Of a stretch of DNA of 64,000 bases, positions 31,136 through 41,103 are shown piece after piece. This DNA comes from Rhizomys pruinosus (Eukaryota > Chordata > Mammalia > Rodentia > Spalacidae). Under the pieces are notes generated by a model, which made no database searches, had not been told where the DNA came from, and saw nothing but the letters and a program-made list of their open reading frames with translations. The stretch spans positions 1,387,213 through 1,451,212 of the forward strand of contig VZQC01005710.1 of NCBI GenBank assembly GCA_009823505.1. The letters run 5' to 3'. Position 1 is the first letter of the stretch, and the number at the start of each line of letters is the position of its first letter. The translations under genes were made by a program, and so were the position numbers.

Positions 31136-33075
31136 TCCTTCTGGCTCTGGTGGGCTGGGAATGGGAGGCGATGCAGGCCTTCTGTTGGAGCTCAGTGCTG
31201 GGAGTACGTGTTTCCTTCAGTCCTCTCTGAGCACTTTTCCTGACTAGTGAGGATGGATGAATATGGTGTGTGAGGGGTGTGTTCCACTTCTCTCCCAGCG
31301 TCCATCCTGTCCCTCCAAGTCCGCTTCATCCTCCTATTCGAAGTCCTCCTCCAGGGTGAAACCTCAAGTCATCTGTGAAAGCCAGACCCATGGAGCCAGA
31401 CTGCCCCATGATCCTTGCCTTGCCCCTCCAGGCCTGGGCCCCTCTGGTGTAATGGGCTGGTTACAGCATTCTCCCTGCTGCATCTTCACATCTTCTGGGG
31501 TTGCTTCAGCCTTAACCTCTACTCTCCACACCGTGCTTGGGCCTGGAGGAGCAGTCTCTCTGCCACAGGTTGGAAGTTTTTGCCCAGGCCTCTCCGGCAG
31601 CCATAGCCTGAATCCTCAGGCATACCCTGTCCCCATCCCCTCAGCGATTCTCCTGTCCTGTGGCCTTTTCTCCTGTCTCTAATCAACTGGACCTCTGGAA
31701 GCTGACCCCAGCCCTCCTCTGAGCTGTGGCTGTCTTCAAATTCTACTTTGTCACCTGTTGGGAGGGCCCCTGGGAAGGTCCCTGGCCTCCTACTCCCGCG
31801 CTTTCTCCCTCACTCTGACCTCTTCCTCAGTTCGGGGAAGCTAAGGTAACTTTGTTCCTTGAGTCTAGGAAGTAAGTGCAGTAAATAGATCCAGGGTCCT
31901 CAACACACAGCGTTCCATCTTTCTGCCCCGACCTTGTAGCTTTATACCTTTCTCCTGTGTAGATTGTAGCTCAATGACTGTTTCTTGTTAATACATGGGG
32001 CATCGTATTCTTGGGCAGGGTACATTTTGATTTCTGAGTAACTTCTAGAAATTCATTGTGATTACCTTTATTATGGCTTAGGGAGGGGCACCCGATGTAG
32101 AGAGGGAGCCAGGCGTTTAGAGTCTTGTCTTGAGGTGCGTACCAGTGGTTTTATTTGCTGTTTGATTTAATTCTTCCCTATTCCTGTGAAGTGGATGTGG
32201 TCAGCTGAGGCTGGAGCATATGAAGGAGCTTGCTGTGGATCACTTGGCTCTCGCTAGGAAGCCAGGCATGTGGATGGGTCTAGAATCCCCAGTTTGATGC
32301 GTTACTGGGCCTTTCTTGTGAGTATGTGGTGCTTGCTTGTGTGTGGCTCCCGGAGAGCACCAGGCATCTCTGCAAACATCATTCCTCTCCAGCCCACACA
32401 GCCCTGAAGCAGTATTTATGATCATAACCCTGGCCTGCATCTATCAGACCTTACCGTGGCCCATCCACTAATGACCGAGAGTGAGACCATTGATTCTCCC
32501 CGTGAGCTGGATTGAACAGTCAGCCTCCAGCCTTGTTCTGAGCAGGCATACTCTGGAGAAGTGGCTGTTATTACCCAGTATCTTTTCCCAGGGGCATTGA
32601 TTCTGTCTGACACACAGCAGGCCTGAGAGGCCTCAGGTAGGTCAGGTGGGCAGGAGCTTAGCCCACTTACTCAGACTGAACACTTGCGACCAGAGGAGAG
32701 CTTTCTGCAAGTTCTGTGCATGTCACAATGCTTCTAGAAGCATACTCTCTCTGCCCCATGTCAGGTTCGTGCACAATTCAGCCAGTTGTTACCAGGCTGA
32801 GGGCTTGGCTGCTTTTAGGCAGACATGGGCTGGCTAGGCACCAGGGCCAGGTGATCACCTCCTGCTGTGATCAAACTGAGGTGGAGGAGCCACACTCTGC
32901 GCTGTCTTATCTTGGGAGTGCAGAGGATGTTTGGAAGCTCACCTGGTTAGCATTCTCTTTCCCCAGCATTTGCCCAGAAGCTTCAAAGCTCTTCCTGATA
33001 TTGTACAATTAATTAACTGCGTGACAAGAAAGGACCCATGTGTTTTATTGTGACTGTGCTGGGTTGTTTTGTCAC
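31136..33075. other. Single-copy noncoding DNA
   Basis: Nearly 2 kb with no SINE. The stretch 31260-31680 is pyrimidine-rich with a 141-codon plus frame, but it has no family feature or splice context. AT-rich patches at 31960-32070 and 33000-33050 (ACAATTAATTAACTGCG) could be regulatory. Confidence 0.4.
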
Positions 33076-33140
33076 CCACTAGAGATACCTGGCAAGAGGG
33101 AGCCTCAGTGGAGGGATTGCTTCCAGTAGACTGTTTTCTG

Positions 33141-33282
33141 GGCATGTCTGTGGGGCATTCTCTTGCTAATTAATGTATGAGGGCCCAGCCCACTGTGGGT
33201 GGTACCATCCTGGCATGTCTGTGGGGCATTCTCTTGCTAATTAATGTATGAGGGCCCAGCCCACTGTGGGTGGTACCATCCC
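33141..33282. repeat. 71-bp nearly perfect tandem duplication
   Basis: GGCATGTCTGTGGGGCATTC begins at 33141 and 33212; the two 71-bp units differ only at their last base. Confidence 0.97.
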
Positions 33283-33305
33283 TGTACCGTTGGCCTGGGT
33301 TTCAT

Positions 33306-33555
33306 AAGAATGGTGGCTGATGGGGCTGGAGAGATGGCCTAGAGGTTAAGAGCACTGACTGCTCTTGCAGAGGACCCGAGTTTGATCCCCAGTGCCCACA
33401 TGGTGGCTGAGAACCGTCTGTAACTCCAGTTCCAGAGGAATCCGACACCCTCTTCTGACCTCCGTGGCATTGCACGACACGGGTGCACAGACCTGCATGC
33501 AGACAATGAATTCATACACATAAAATAAAAATAAAAATAAAAGAATGGTGGCTGA
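33306..33555 (+). mobile_element. Young B2 SINE, the only plus-strand young copy
   Basis: Forward B2 at 33321-33540: GGGGCTGGAGAGATGGCCTA with pol III A- and B-box regions (GATGGCCTAGAGG; GTTTGATCCC), AATCCGACACCCTCTTCTGA, ATTGCACGACACGGGTGCAC, and an AATAAAAATAAAAATAA tail. Perfect 15-bp target repeats AAGAATGGTGGCTGA flank it. Confidence 0.97.
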
Positions 33556-33660
33556 GCAAGGCAGAGAAAGCAAGCTTTGTCCCTGCAGTGTGCTGCTGCC
33601 CTGACTTCCCCCATGGCGGACTGTGACCTGGAAGATGAAGTAAACCCTTCACTCCCAGTA

Positions 33661-33833
33661 GAATGTGAACTGAACAGTTAGCAGGAAGATACTTGTAATG
33701 GGCTTGTGATGGAGATGTGCAAAGAGAGAGGTCCCTTCCAGAGACCTATGACCGACAGGGTGCTGGTGCGCGGACATGAGTCGGCACTGGTTTGTTGGGT
33801 GTGCTGAATGAGATAATACCGTGATTGTCCTTT
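33661..33833. other. Single-copy noncoding spacer
   Basis: No repeat is recognised. Confidence 0.4.
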
Positions 33834-34092
33834 TAACTACTTTTTTTAAAAATTTTATTTATTTCTGCATGTGTATGAATGTCTGCATGCAAGTCTGTGC
33901 ACCCGTGTCGTGCAATGCCGCGGAGGTCAGAAGAGGGCGTTGGATTCCCCTGGAACTGGAGTTCTCCTGGAATTGGAGTTTCAGATGGTTCTCGGCTGCC
34001 ATGTGGGTGCTGGGGATCGAACCCGGGTCCTGTGCAAGAGCGGTCGGTGCTCTTAACCGCTAGGCCATCTCTCCAGCCCCTTAACTACTTTT
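33834..34092 (-). mobile_element. Young B2 SINE with internal duplication
   Basis: Reverse B2 at about 33846-34080 between TTAACTACTTTT repeats (from 33834 and from 34081). Internal 17-bp duplication at 33950-33966 and 33967-33983. ATGAATGTCTGCATG lacks the usual ACTGT, a small deletion. Confidence 0.95.
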
Positions 34093-34309
34093 AATTTTGT
34101 TGTAACTTTTCTAATTTTTAATAAAACAAAAAAAGATGTTTGCTGAATTTTAAAAAAAACACTTTATTCTGGAAAATTTTTAACAGAAAATGGGGGGAAG
34201 TTTGCACTTAGTAATTGCATACTGGCTCTGTGGACTCTGTAAATAACATTCAACTGTGCTTATTCCATCACCTATCTGTCCATCTCTGAATGGTTCTAGT
34301 TTATTTTAT

Positions 34310-34432
34310 TTTTTTAGTTTCCCTGTGGCTGCAGCTGGCCTGGAACTTGCTGGCCTCAGTCTCACAGAGACCCACCTGCCTCTGTCTCCCAAGTACTGGG
34401 ATTAAAGGAGTGCACCATTACTCCCACCTTTT
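34310..34432 (-). mobile_element. B1 SINE
   Basis: Reverse B1: TTTCCCTGTGGCTGCAGCTG, CACAGAGACCCACCTGCCTC, AAGTACTGGGATTAAAGGAG TGCACCA. Confidence 0.85.
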
Positions 34433-34480
34433 GGATGTATTTTAAACTCAGCTAGAAGCCCTGCTACATGCACAGGGCTG

Positions 34481-34830
34481 TCACCTGCAGGACATGGCTA
34501 CCAAGCCCTAAACATGTGGTTCCTATGATTCAGAAACTAGCTTTTGTTTCTCTTTTGAGACAGGGTCTCGAGTAGCCCAGGCTGGTCTCCACATCTCCGC
34601 AGCCCAGGCTGGTCTCCACATCTCCGCAGCCCAGGCTGGTCTCCACATCTCCGCAGCCCAGGCTGGTCTCCACATCTCCGCAGCCCAGGCTGGTCTCCAC
34701 ATCTCCGCAGCCCAGGCTGGTCTCCACATCTCCGTAGCTCAGGCTGGTCTCCACATCTCCGCAGCCCAGGCTGGTCTCCACATCTCTGCAGCTCAGATGA
34801 CCCTGAACTCCCCCCTCCTGCTTCCACCTC
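34481..34830 (-). repeat. Left arm of an inverted duplication, with minisatellite
   Basis: 34481-34600 matches the reverse complement of 35644-35763 at roughly 88-90 percent, and 34788-34825 matches the reverse complement of about 35597-35640. The arm contains old single-copy DNA (CACCTGCAGGACATGGCTAC) plus the 3' half of a B4/B1 SINE (GAGACAGGGTCTCGAGTAGC). The 27-bp array at 34575-34796 sits where the right arm has one unit. Confidence 0.9.
34575..34796. repeat. 27-bp minisatellite of SINE origin, 8 units
   Basis: Units of GCCCAGGCTGGTCTCCACAT plus CTCCGCA repeat every 27 bp from 34575. The last two or three vary (CCGTAGCTC, CTGCAGCTC). The unit is B1/B4 sequence in reverse. Because 27 bp is nine codons, all three minus frames are open (CGDVETSLG-like and others); these are not proteins. 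Confidence 0.97.
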
Positions 34831-34849
34831 TTGTTTTAAACTTTTCTTT

Positions 34850-35183
34850 TTCTTTTTTAAACTTTATTTCATGTGTATGACTTTTATTCCTGTTTGTATG
34901 TAAGTACACCTGTGTCGTGCAAACATTTATTTTTCTTTTTAAAAAAAATGTATTTATTTATTTTATGTATATGAAGTGTGCTGTCTGCACGTAGGTTGGT
35001 GCACCCGTGTCGTGCAATGCCCAGGAGGTCAGAAGAGGACATTGGATTCCCCTGGAACTGGAGTTAAAGACGGTTCTTAGCTGCCATGTGGGTGCTGGGA
35101 ATCGAACCTGGGTCCTCTGTAAGAGCAGTCCGTGCTCTTAACCGCTGAGCCATCTCTCCAGCCCCAGCAAACATTTATTTTTC
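34850..35183 (-). mobile_element. Young B2 inserted into an older B2 fragment
   Basis: Older B2 remnant at about 34850-34920 (TTTATTTCATGTGTATGACT, ACACCTGTGTCGTGC). A young reverse B2 at 34936-35166 lies between 17-bp repeats GCAAACATTTATTTTTC (34919-34935, 35167-35183). The young copy has no internal 17-bp duplication. The rest of the older element is missing. Confidence 0.93.
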
Positions 35184-35221
35184 ATCTACCTGTTACTAAC
35201 ATCTTTGGCTTAATTTTTGTG

Positions 35222-35338
35222 CTTTTGAGACAAGTCTTGCTATGTAGTCCTGGCTGGCCTGGAACTTGCAGTCGTCCTTTTGCCTCTGGTCTCAAGTGCT
35301 GGGACCACAAGTGTACATCATCACACTGACTCCATCTG
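35222..35338 (-). mobile_element. B1 SINE, diverged
   Basis: Reverse B1: TTTTGAGACAAGTCTTGCTA, GTCCTGGCTGGCCTGGAACT, TCAAGTGCTGGGACCACAAG, GTACATCATCACACTGAC. Confidence 0.82.
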
Positions 35339-35493
35339 TTCTCCTGTTGGAGAGATCTTAGATGTCTTCCACTTGTGGCAAAACATTACAGCTGTGAGGA
35401 GCTAAGCATTGTCTGGATCAGGGACCTACAGTCTGGTAGTTTCTAGGTGGCTACCTATGGTTATTTAAATTCAGTTAACAGTTGGTTCCTAGG

Positions 35494-35700
35494 GGTAGGG
35501 ATGTGGCTCAGTTGGTGGAGTGCCCACCTTGTGTGCATGAAGCCCTGGGTTTGATCCCCAGCACTCTGGTGGCTCAGGCCCATGATGGCAGTATTCGGGG
35601 GGTGGAGGCGAGAAGAGGGGGGCTTCAGGGTCATCTGAGCTGTACAGAGATGTGGAGACCAGCCTGGGCTACTTGAGACCCTGTCTCGAAAAAGAAAGAA
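35494..35700 (+). mobile_element. B4-type SINE
   Basis: ID-like head GGGGTAGGGATGTGGCTCAG, TTGATCCCCAGCAC, then B1-like GAGACCAGCCTGGGCTACTT, GAGACCCTGTCTCGAAAAAG. Its 3' half is the counterpart of the sequence expanded in the left arm. Confidence 0.85.
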
Positions 35701-35763
35701 AAACTAGTTTCTGAGTCCTAGGAGCCACATTTTTAGGCTTGGTAGCCATGTCCTGCAGGTGTC
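35597..35763 (+). repeat. Right arm of the inverted duplication
   Basis: Reverse-complement partner of 34481-34600 and 34788-34825. It has a single 27-bp unit, so it records the state before array growth. It includes 60 bases beyond the SINE (35701-35763), so the match is not just two SINEs of the same family. Confidence 0.88.
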
Positions 35764-35899
35764 AGTCCTGTTGGCCAGCACAGATGTGGACTGTTTCTGT
35801 TACTTGGAAGGTCGTCTAGTCAAAGTTGATGAATTAATCCCTGTGCTTGTTTGATTTCTAATCCTGTTGCCTTAGCCTGTTTTCAATATATAAATATTT

Positions 35900-36018
35900 G
35901 GTCTTTTTGAGATAGGGTCTCCCTGTAGTCTCACCTGGCCCGGAACTCACAGTGTAGACCAGGCTGCTTCTGCCTCCCCAGTGCTGGGATTAAAGGCATG
36001 TGCCACCATACCTGCTCC
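35900..36018 (-). mobile_element. B1 SINE
   Basis: GGTCTTTTTGAGATAGGGTC, GTAGACCAGGCTGCTTCTGC, ATTAAAGGCATGTGCCACCA. A deletion removes the usual CCTTGAACTCACAGAGATC. Confidence 0.88.
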
Positions 36019-36019
36019 A

Positions 36020-36240
36020 GTACTTTTTATTTTTACTTGATGTGTATGAGTGTTTTCCCTGCATGTATGTAAGTGCACCTGTGTTGTGCAGTGCTCACAG
36101 AGGTCAGAAGAGGGTGTTGGGTGCTCTAGAAGTGTAGTTAATGGATGATTATTAACTAACTGTGCGGTGCTGGGACACGAACCCAGGTCCTCTGTAAGAG
36201 CAGCCAGTGCTCTTAACTGCAGGACTCTCTCTCCAGTTCC
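36020..36240 (-). mobile_element. B2 SINE, mid-age
   Basis: TTTACTTGATGTGTATGAGT, GTGTTGTGCAGTGCTCACAG, GCTGGGACACGAACCCAGGT, GTGCTCTTAACTGCAGGACT, CTCTCTCCAGTTCC. Confidence 0.88.
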
Positions 36241-36257
36241 ACTTGAAAATGTTCATT

Positions 36258-36364
36258 TTTGTTTTGTTTTGTATTGGACACAGAGTCTTGCTGTATAGGC
36301 CAGGCTGGCCTTGAATTCACACCCTCCTGAGTGCTGGGATTGAAGGGTGGGCACCATCACTACA
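36258..36364 (-). mobile_element. B1 SINE, truncated
   Basis: TTTTGTATTGGACACAGAGT, TGTATAGGCCAGGCTGGCCT, TGAGTGCTGGGATTGAAGGG. Tail replaced by TTTTGTTTTG. Confidence 0.78.
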
Positions 36365-37959
36365 GCTGTTCCAACACTTATACTGATGTGATACAGGAAG
36401 CCTGTGAAAGTGTTATAAAGGCCGCTTATTTAGAGAATTGTTTGTCAGCACCTAGAAAAGGGAAGGTAGCTTCAGATCCTGGATGCCCACAGGTCCAAGT
36501 TCTGAACAAAGCTCTGCTCCTGGCACTAGTGGGATGCAGTCTGTGATTGGGGCTGAACTTCAGTGTTCTTTGATTGACAACTATGATGAAGAAAGCACGA
36601 ATTCCAGAGTATAAGAGCAAGCCCTCAAGACTGAGGCGAGAATGTGCCCTGCCCCATGTCAGCTGGCCATACCAGCCGTCTGTACCCCAGCTGTGGCATT
36701 TGCCATGTGGAGTTACCTGGAGGCTTCTGGAGGCTTCCTCTGTTTAGCCGTCAGTAGAGCCTCCTTGTCCTGTTTGCTCTCCACCAGAGCTGTTCTCGCA
36801 TCGTGGGTGCCTATCAGCATCAGCAGAGTTCCTCCCAGTGTGAGCTGTGCATTCACTGGCTGTCCCCCCCTCCCCTTACCCCTCCCCCCAGTCTCCTGGA
36901 TTCCTACCCTGTGCTGGGCTATCCACCCTCTCCATGTACCCCAGATCCTGCCTATCACTTCCCCCATGACTTACATCTCTGAATGTTCCTGGCTCCCTCT
37001 TGCACTTTCTCTGTACGGGGGCCTCTGCTCAACTCTGGATTTCACCTGCTTGGGAAAGAGCCACCTTCTCTACCTGGTCTAGGAGTCCCACCTCAGCCTC
37101 TGACACACCACAGTCCCATTTTAGCTTTTGACATGCCACAGCAGCTGCCCCCAAGAGAGCTCTGTCTTACTGTTTCATCACTTGGCTGGCTGCTGTCCCT
37201 TATGGAGGACCCACTGTGTGTCCAGGCGGCGCTAGAGCAGAAGACTGCAAGAGTGACAGCAACCCTGAGAACGACCCTGGAGCTCAGCTCCCAGGTGCTG
37301 GCTGCCCGCTGCTGCTTTTAGAGCATGGATTTGTACAGGCAGGTGAGCAGGTGCAGCCAGCACTGCTGTCACATGCCTCCCATCTTTGAATTACTCTTGC
37401 CTACATGCCTTTGCACTGCCCTCTGGTGGGCGAGGCAGCCAGCAGCCCCTACATGGGTGAGCTTGGCAGGTGTGTGGTACTCAGTCCCAGGGTGATAGGA
37501 CAGTGTGGCTTTGCCCTGTGGAATGTGTGTTTCTGAAATCCACATCCTTCTGGCAGCTGAGGTCTTCCGCCCCAAGCTGGAGTCAGCTCCAGGGGCGAGG
37601 GCTTCTGCACAGCCTTCCTTGCTGCCTGCCCGGCCTCTTCCCTTGGTGGCTTCCAGTGCTGGGTTCTCACTGTGGACTGCATATGAGGCTGGGGCTGTGG
37701 GCCTTTGGGCTTTAGCACCTGGAGCCGAGGTTTGCCCTTTAGAACTCCCTAAAAGTTGCTGTTGGCGCCAAAGCATGAGCCCATGATCTTCAGGCAGTGA
37801 ATGGTCTCTGAAACCTGATGCTCTTAGCCTTCTTAAATGCATGGATGATGGTTCTAAAAGCATCCATTAAATCCAGCCCCAGTCCTGTTACCAGGCACAC
37901 AAGCTGAACAGAAAAGCCTTCCTCCCTTAATGGAAAGGTACGAGTGGGTTGAGTTAATT
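36365..37959. other. Single-copy noncoding DNA
   Basis: About 1.6 kb without SINEs. 36640-37320 is pyrimidine-rich with overlapping plus frames of 112-146 codons, and the minus strand has a 164-codon frame to 37863. No protein family or splice-site pattern is recognised, so none is called. Confidence 0.4.
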
Positions 37960-37993
37960 GTACGTGTTAAGCGTTTGTACGTGTTAAGCGTTT
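37960..37993. repeat. 17-bp perfect tandem duplication
   Basis: GTACGTGTTAAGCGTTT occurs twice. It lies within AT-rich DNA with retained CpG. Confidence 0.95.
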
Positions 37994-38154
37994 TGTTGTT
38001 GTTTCGCATTGCCAAAGACATAACCTGTTTAATGAAATTTAGTTAGTGCATGTTATCTGATGAAGTAAATTACAGCCATGGGTAGAGAGGTGTTTATGGC
38101 TGGATCCTGTTTCATTAACAGTCGTCAGATATTCTGGCTACTTCTGTGTTTCTG
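37994..38154. promoter_or_regulatory. Possible conserved noncoding element
   Basis: TTTAATGAAATTTAGTTAGT, GTAAATTACAGCC and CATTAACAGTCGTCAG in repeat-free AT-rich DNA next to the GTACGTG duplication. Weak call. Confidence 0.2.
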
Positions 38155-38310
38155 GGACTGGAATACCAGACAGAAACAGTTTAGGGGAGGAAGATGTAAT
38201 TTGGCTCAGGGTGTCAGAGAATTGCAGCCCTTCATAGTGGGAAGGCAGAGCCGAGCGGCTCAGGGCATGGCGGCAGACCAGGAGAATGTGACAGTAGTTG
38301 TTCACAAGGC
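38155..38310 (-). mobile_element. Medium-copy repeat fragment
   Basis: TTTAGGGGAGGAAGATGTAA TTTGGCTC, TCAGAGAATTGCAGCCCTTC and GGCTCAGGGCATGGCGGCAG resemble the 'aaagatttattttggctca ... catggcggag' part of a common rodent repeat. Confidence 0.5.
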
Positions 38311-38698
38311 GTAGAGCGAGGGCCAGGTACCAACCTTCAGAGCCCCCCCCCCGCCCCCCCGCCCCACACCTTGAGAGTTTGGATCTGCTGTTCAGAGTCC
38401 AGCAGCGTCTGTCCAGTGCTTTCTGTTCTGTGTTAATAAGTCATGTGACATTGAAGAAAAGACCTTTGGTTCTCCAAAGGGACTTAGAACCAAGAATTCC
38501 CTGAGAGAGAAGGAGAGAGAAAGAAAATGAAACAAAACCAAGTAACTGAGTAGGTTTTCTTGTCTTTGGTTTAGAATTTGAACTGCAGAGAGAAGAGGTG
38601 GTTGACTTCGTTGCCTTTGCACCTGCTTGATGGCTGTGTGACCTATTATCCGGCAAAACTGAGTGTTCTGAAGTTGGTGCTGATTATTTACACTTTAG
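38311..38698. other. Single-copy noncoding DNA with a C-rich run
   Basis: C-rich sequence at 38343-38365 is interrupted only by single G bases; the minus strand could form a quadruplex. Nothing else is recognised. Confidence 0.5.
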
Positions 38699-38880
38699 TT
38701 TTTTTTTGTTGTTGTTGTTTGTTTGTTTGTTTTTGGTCTTTTTGAAACAGGGTCTCCCTGTAGCTCTGGCTGTCCTAGAACTCACTATGTAGAGCAGGCT
38801 GGCCTTAAACTCACAGATATCCGCCTGCCTCTGCCTCCCAAGTGCTAGGATTAAAGGTGTGCACCACCACGCCCGGTTCT
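38699..38880 (-). mobile_element. B1 SINE
   Basis: T/GTTGTT/GTTT tail, GGTCTTTTTGAAACAGGGTC, GTAGAGCAGGCTGGCCTTAA, GTGTGCACCACCACGCCCGG. Well preserved. Confidence 0.95.
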
Positions 38881-39164
38881 ATTTCCACTTTAATAGGCAC
38901 AGAAAGGCCTCATCAAATGTTTGAGTTCCCAAGTATTGTTAGGTTACCTTTAGGATTTAGAAGAACTTGAAGTTGACTCCCTCCCTCCCTCCAAAATAGC
39001 TATCTCTTTCCTGGGTTTTGGGATGGAAGTCCAGGTCTTTGAATGACCATTTGAAATCTGATAAACTGTTTCTTCCTGTTTGTCTCCTTTCAAAAGGGAT
39101 GGGGAGCAGCGTGGGGGGCAGAGGATAACCTCAGGTGTCCATCGTGCCTTCCACTTAGTGTGAG
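38881..39164. other. Single-copy noncoding DNA
   Basis: Short (CTCC)n run at about 38979-38993. No exon is recognised. Confidence 0.4.
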
Positions 39165-39345
39165 GCGTGATCTTATTCACCACTGTGCACGCTGGGGTCG
39201 CTGACCTGCAGGCCTCTGGGGATTCTGTCTCCACCTCCATCTCACTGTACAAGCACTGGGATATACATGGGTTCTGAAATTCGAACTCAGGTTCTTGGAC
39301 TGTGCAGCAAATACTTTACCTACTAAGCCATCTCTGTAGCCTAGC
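39165..39345 (-). mobile_element. Old B3-type SINE fragment
   Basis: GCTGACCTGCAGGCCTCTGG, ATTCTGTCTCCACCTCCATC, GAAATTCGAACTCAGGTTCT, TACCTACTAAGCCATCTCTG. Confidence 0.6.
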
Positions 39346-40944
39346 ACTTGGTTTTAAGACCCTTGTTGAATGTTGGATCAGAACATTCACTAGTGGTTGT
39401 ATGTGTTAAAGGCCACTTGACCTTCAGGCCCCAGACCTTCTGGCTCCAGTACTATAGATGGTGAAATGTGTGTGGGGGGGGGACTTTCACAGCCTCTGTG
39501 AGGGAAGACTATTGTCCAGTTGTGGGGTCATCACCAATCACTCCATCCCTTTCCAGTTTCTCCTCCAGTGACTGATTCAACCCAGGCAAGGTGGCTAACC
39601 CTGAGTGTTCTCCAACAGCCCAGCTGCAGTGTCCATGAGTCTGTATCATAGACAAGTTTCTCTCAAGCCACCCTGGTTTCCCTCTCCTTCCATAGACACC
39701 CCCCTCAAACTCTGAACACCAGGGTCCACCTCTGAATCCTTAGGAGCACTGGACATTCCCTTGAAGTTCTGGGCTCTCTCGAGGTCCTAGAAGGAGCCAG
39801 GTAGGTCATTTACTCCTTTCTAGTAGCTATGTGAAAAACCAGTGATGAGCTCTGTTCACTCTCACAGGCTTGCCACGTGCTTAGCCTTTCAGTGCAGTGA
39901 GTGGCGTTCACTGGTATGGCGTGTCCCCTCCTCTTTAGGCTGCAGCATGGTGTTTGCTCCCAACACATCTCGGCTCTGTGCACCATCTGTAAGCTCATAT
40001 GGCTGCATGTGATTCAGCTATAGTGCTCAAGAGCTGTCTTCTTCCCTTGACTTCTACCCAGAGCCTTTGCCAGAGGAGCTGCTGGGAACACACCCAAGCT
40101 CCTGTGTGGTGTCTCTAGGTGCCTGCAGGACGCCCTAGCCTAGAGTCCCTTGCTGCCCAGAGCATGGCTATGGGGCTGGTGATCAGTGGGCAGTTTACTG
40201 TTTTTTCTTCCCCCAGTGATTTCTGTTTGGTCAGTGAATTCTGAGCACCCCAGACATTGGCCAAGTGGAGAGAGTGTGTGTGTTGTCATCACTCCTTGGC
40301 TCTGCTAATTGAGCCAGTGAACAAAACCCGTATTCAATAGCTTTGTCTGCCCCCCTCCCCTCGAGAGAGTAGGTTTGCTGTTCCTGAAATTTGATCCCTT
40401 TCAACACTGCACAAAAGCCCCAAGTCTGTAGACTTGGACCTAATAGATTGCCTTTGCCCCGAAGAAGACAAAGCTAGAGAGGTCTGGACAGGGCCATGCT
40501 GGGGGTGCGGGTGGAGGGCTCCTGAGCAGAGAGGGGAGCTGTGTGAGAGGGAGTTGGTCTGTCCCTGAGATGCAGGTGCAGGACCCAGTGGGTGACTTCC
40601 GTCAGGATTGCACTCCTGAAAAGCAGGTTTCAGTGTTGTCCTGAGTGGATGGCCCAAGCTAGGCTGACCAGAGCAGAATGTCCCAGAGGAAGCAGGATCC
40701 TGGGACTGACTGTTGAGCTCAGGCTGGACTACACACCATGCATTCTGGGCAAAGGCAGGCTCTCTGCTTCCTGTCACCCATGAACACTGATGTCTGTGCT
40801 ACCTGTGGCTTGAGAAGCCAGTGGTGTGGTCGATTTGTGAAAAAATACATCAAGTGCATGGCAGTGCAAATGCACTTGCACTCAGCTCTGCCCAGACCCG
40901 GTTTGAATGGTAAACTTTGTGTTATCATGTAATGCATGTTTACC
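39346..40944. other. Single-copy noncoding DNA
   Basis: About 1.6 kb with no SINE. A small inverted repeat AGTGCAA/TTGCACT with a 6-base loop lies at 40863-40882. A 147-codon minus frame at 40334-40777 has no family feature. Confidence 0.4.
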
Positions 40945-41103
40945 ACAGTTGTTTGGTGGCGCAAGCCTTTAATCCTAGCACTTGGGAGGTAGAGGCAGGT
41001 GGATCTTTGTGAGTTCAAGGCCAGCCTGGTCTACAGAGCGAATTTCAGGACAGCTGAGGCTACAGGGAGATCCTGTCTCAAAAAGACCAAAAAAAAAAAA
41101 AAA
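40945..41103 (+). mobile_element. B1 SINE
   Basis: Forward B1: TTGTTTGGTGGCGCAAGCCT, AGCACTTGGGAGGTAGAGGC, TTCAAGGCCAGCCTGGTCTA, A15 tail. Confidence 0.95.

Larger units (their letters stand above)
33076..33660 (+). mobile_element. Rodent medium-copy repeat with tandem duplication and B2 insertion
   Basis: GATACCTGGCAAGAGGGAGC, CTCAGTGGAGGGATTGCTTC, GGGCCCAGCCCACTGTGGGT, then after the B2, GCTGAGCAAGGCAGAGAAAG and CCCCATGGCGGACTGTGACC, AGTAAACCCTTC. Same family as 59065-59420. A 71-bp part (33141-33211) is duplicated at 33212-33282. Confidence 0.75.

Noticed and set aside
33321..33400. tRNA-like pol III promoter
   Set aside because: This is the head of a B2 SINE, which descends from a tRNA. 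No functional tRNA cloverleaf is claimed. The same applies to the ID-like heads at 10655 and 35494.
34523..34827. Three minus-strand frames of 68-96 codons with perfect internal repeats
   Set aside because: All three frames are open because the unit is 27 bp and stop-free. They translate a SINE-derived array.
40863..40882. Small inverted repeat AGTGCAA/TTGCACT
   Set aside because: Seven-bp arms with a 6-base loop are common by chance in 64 kb.
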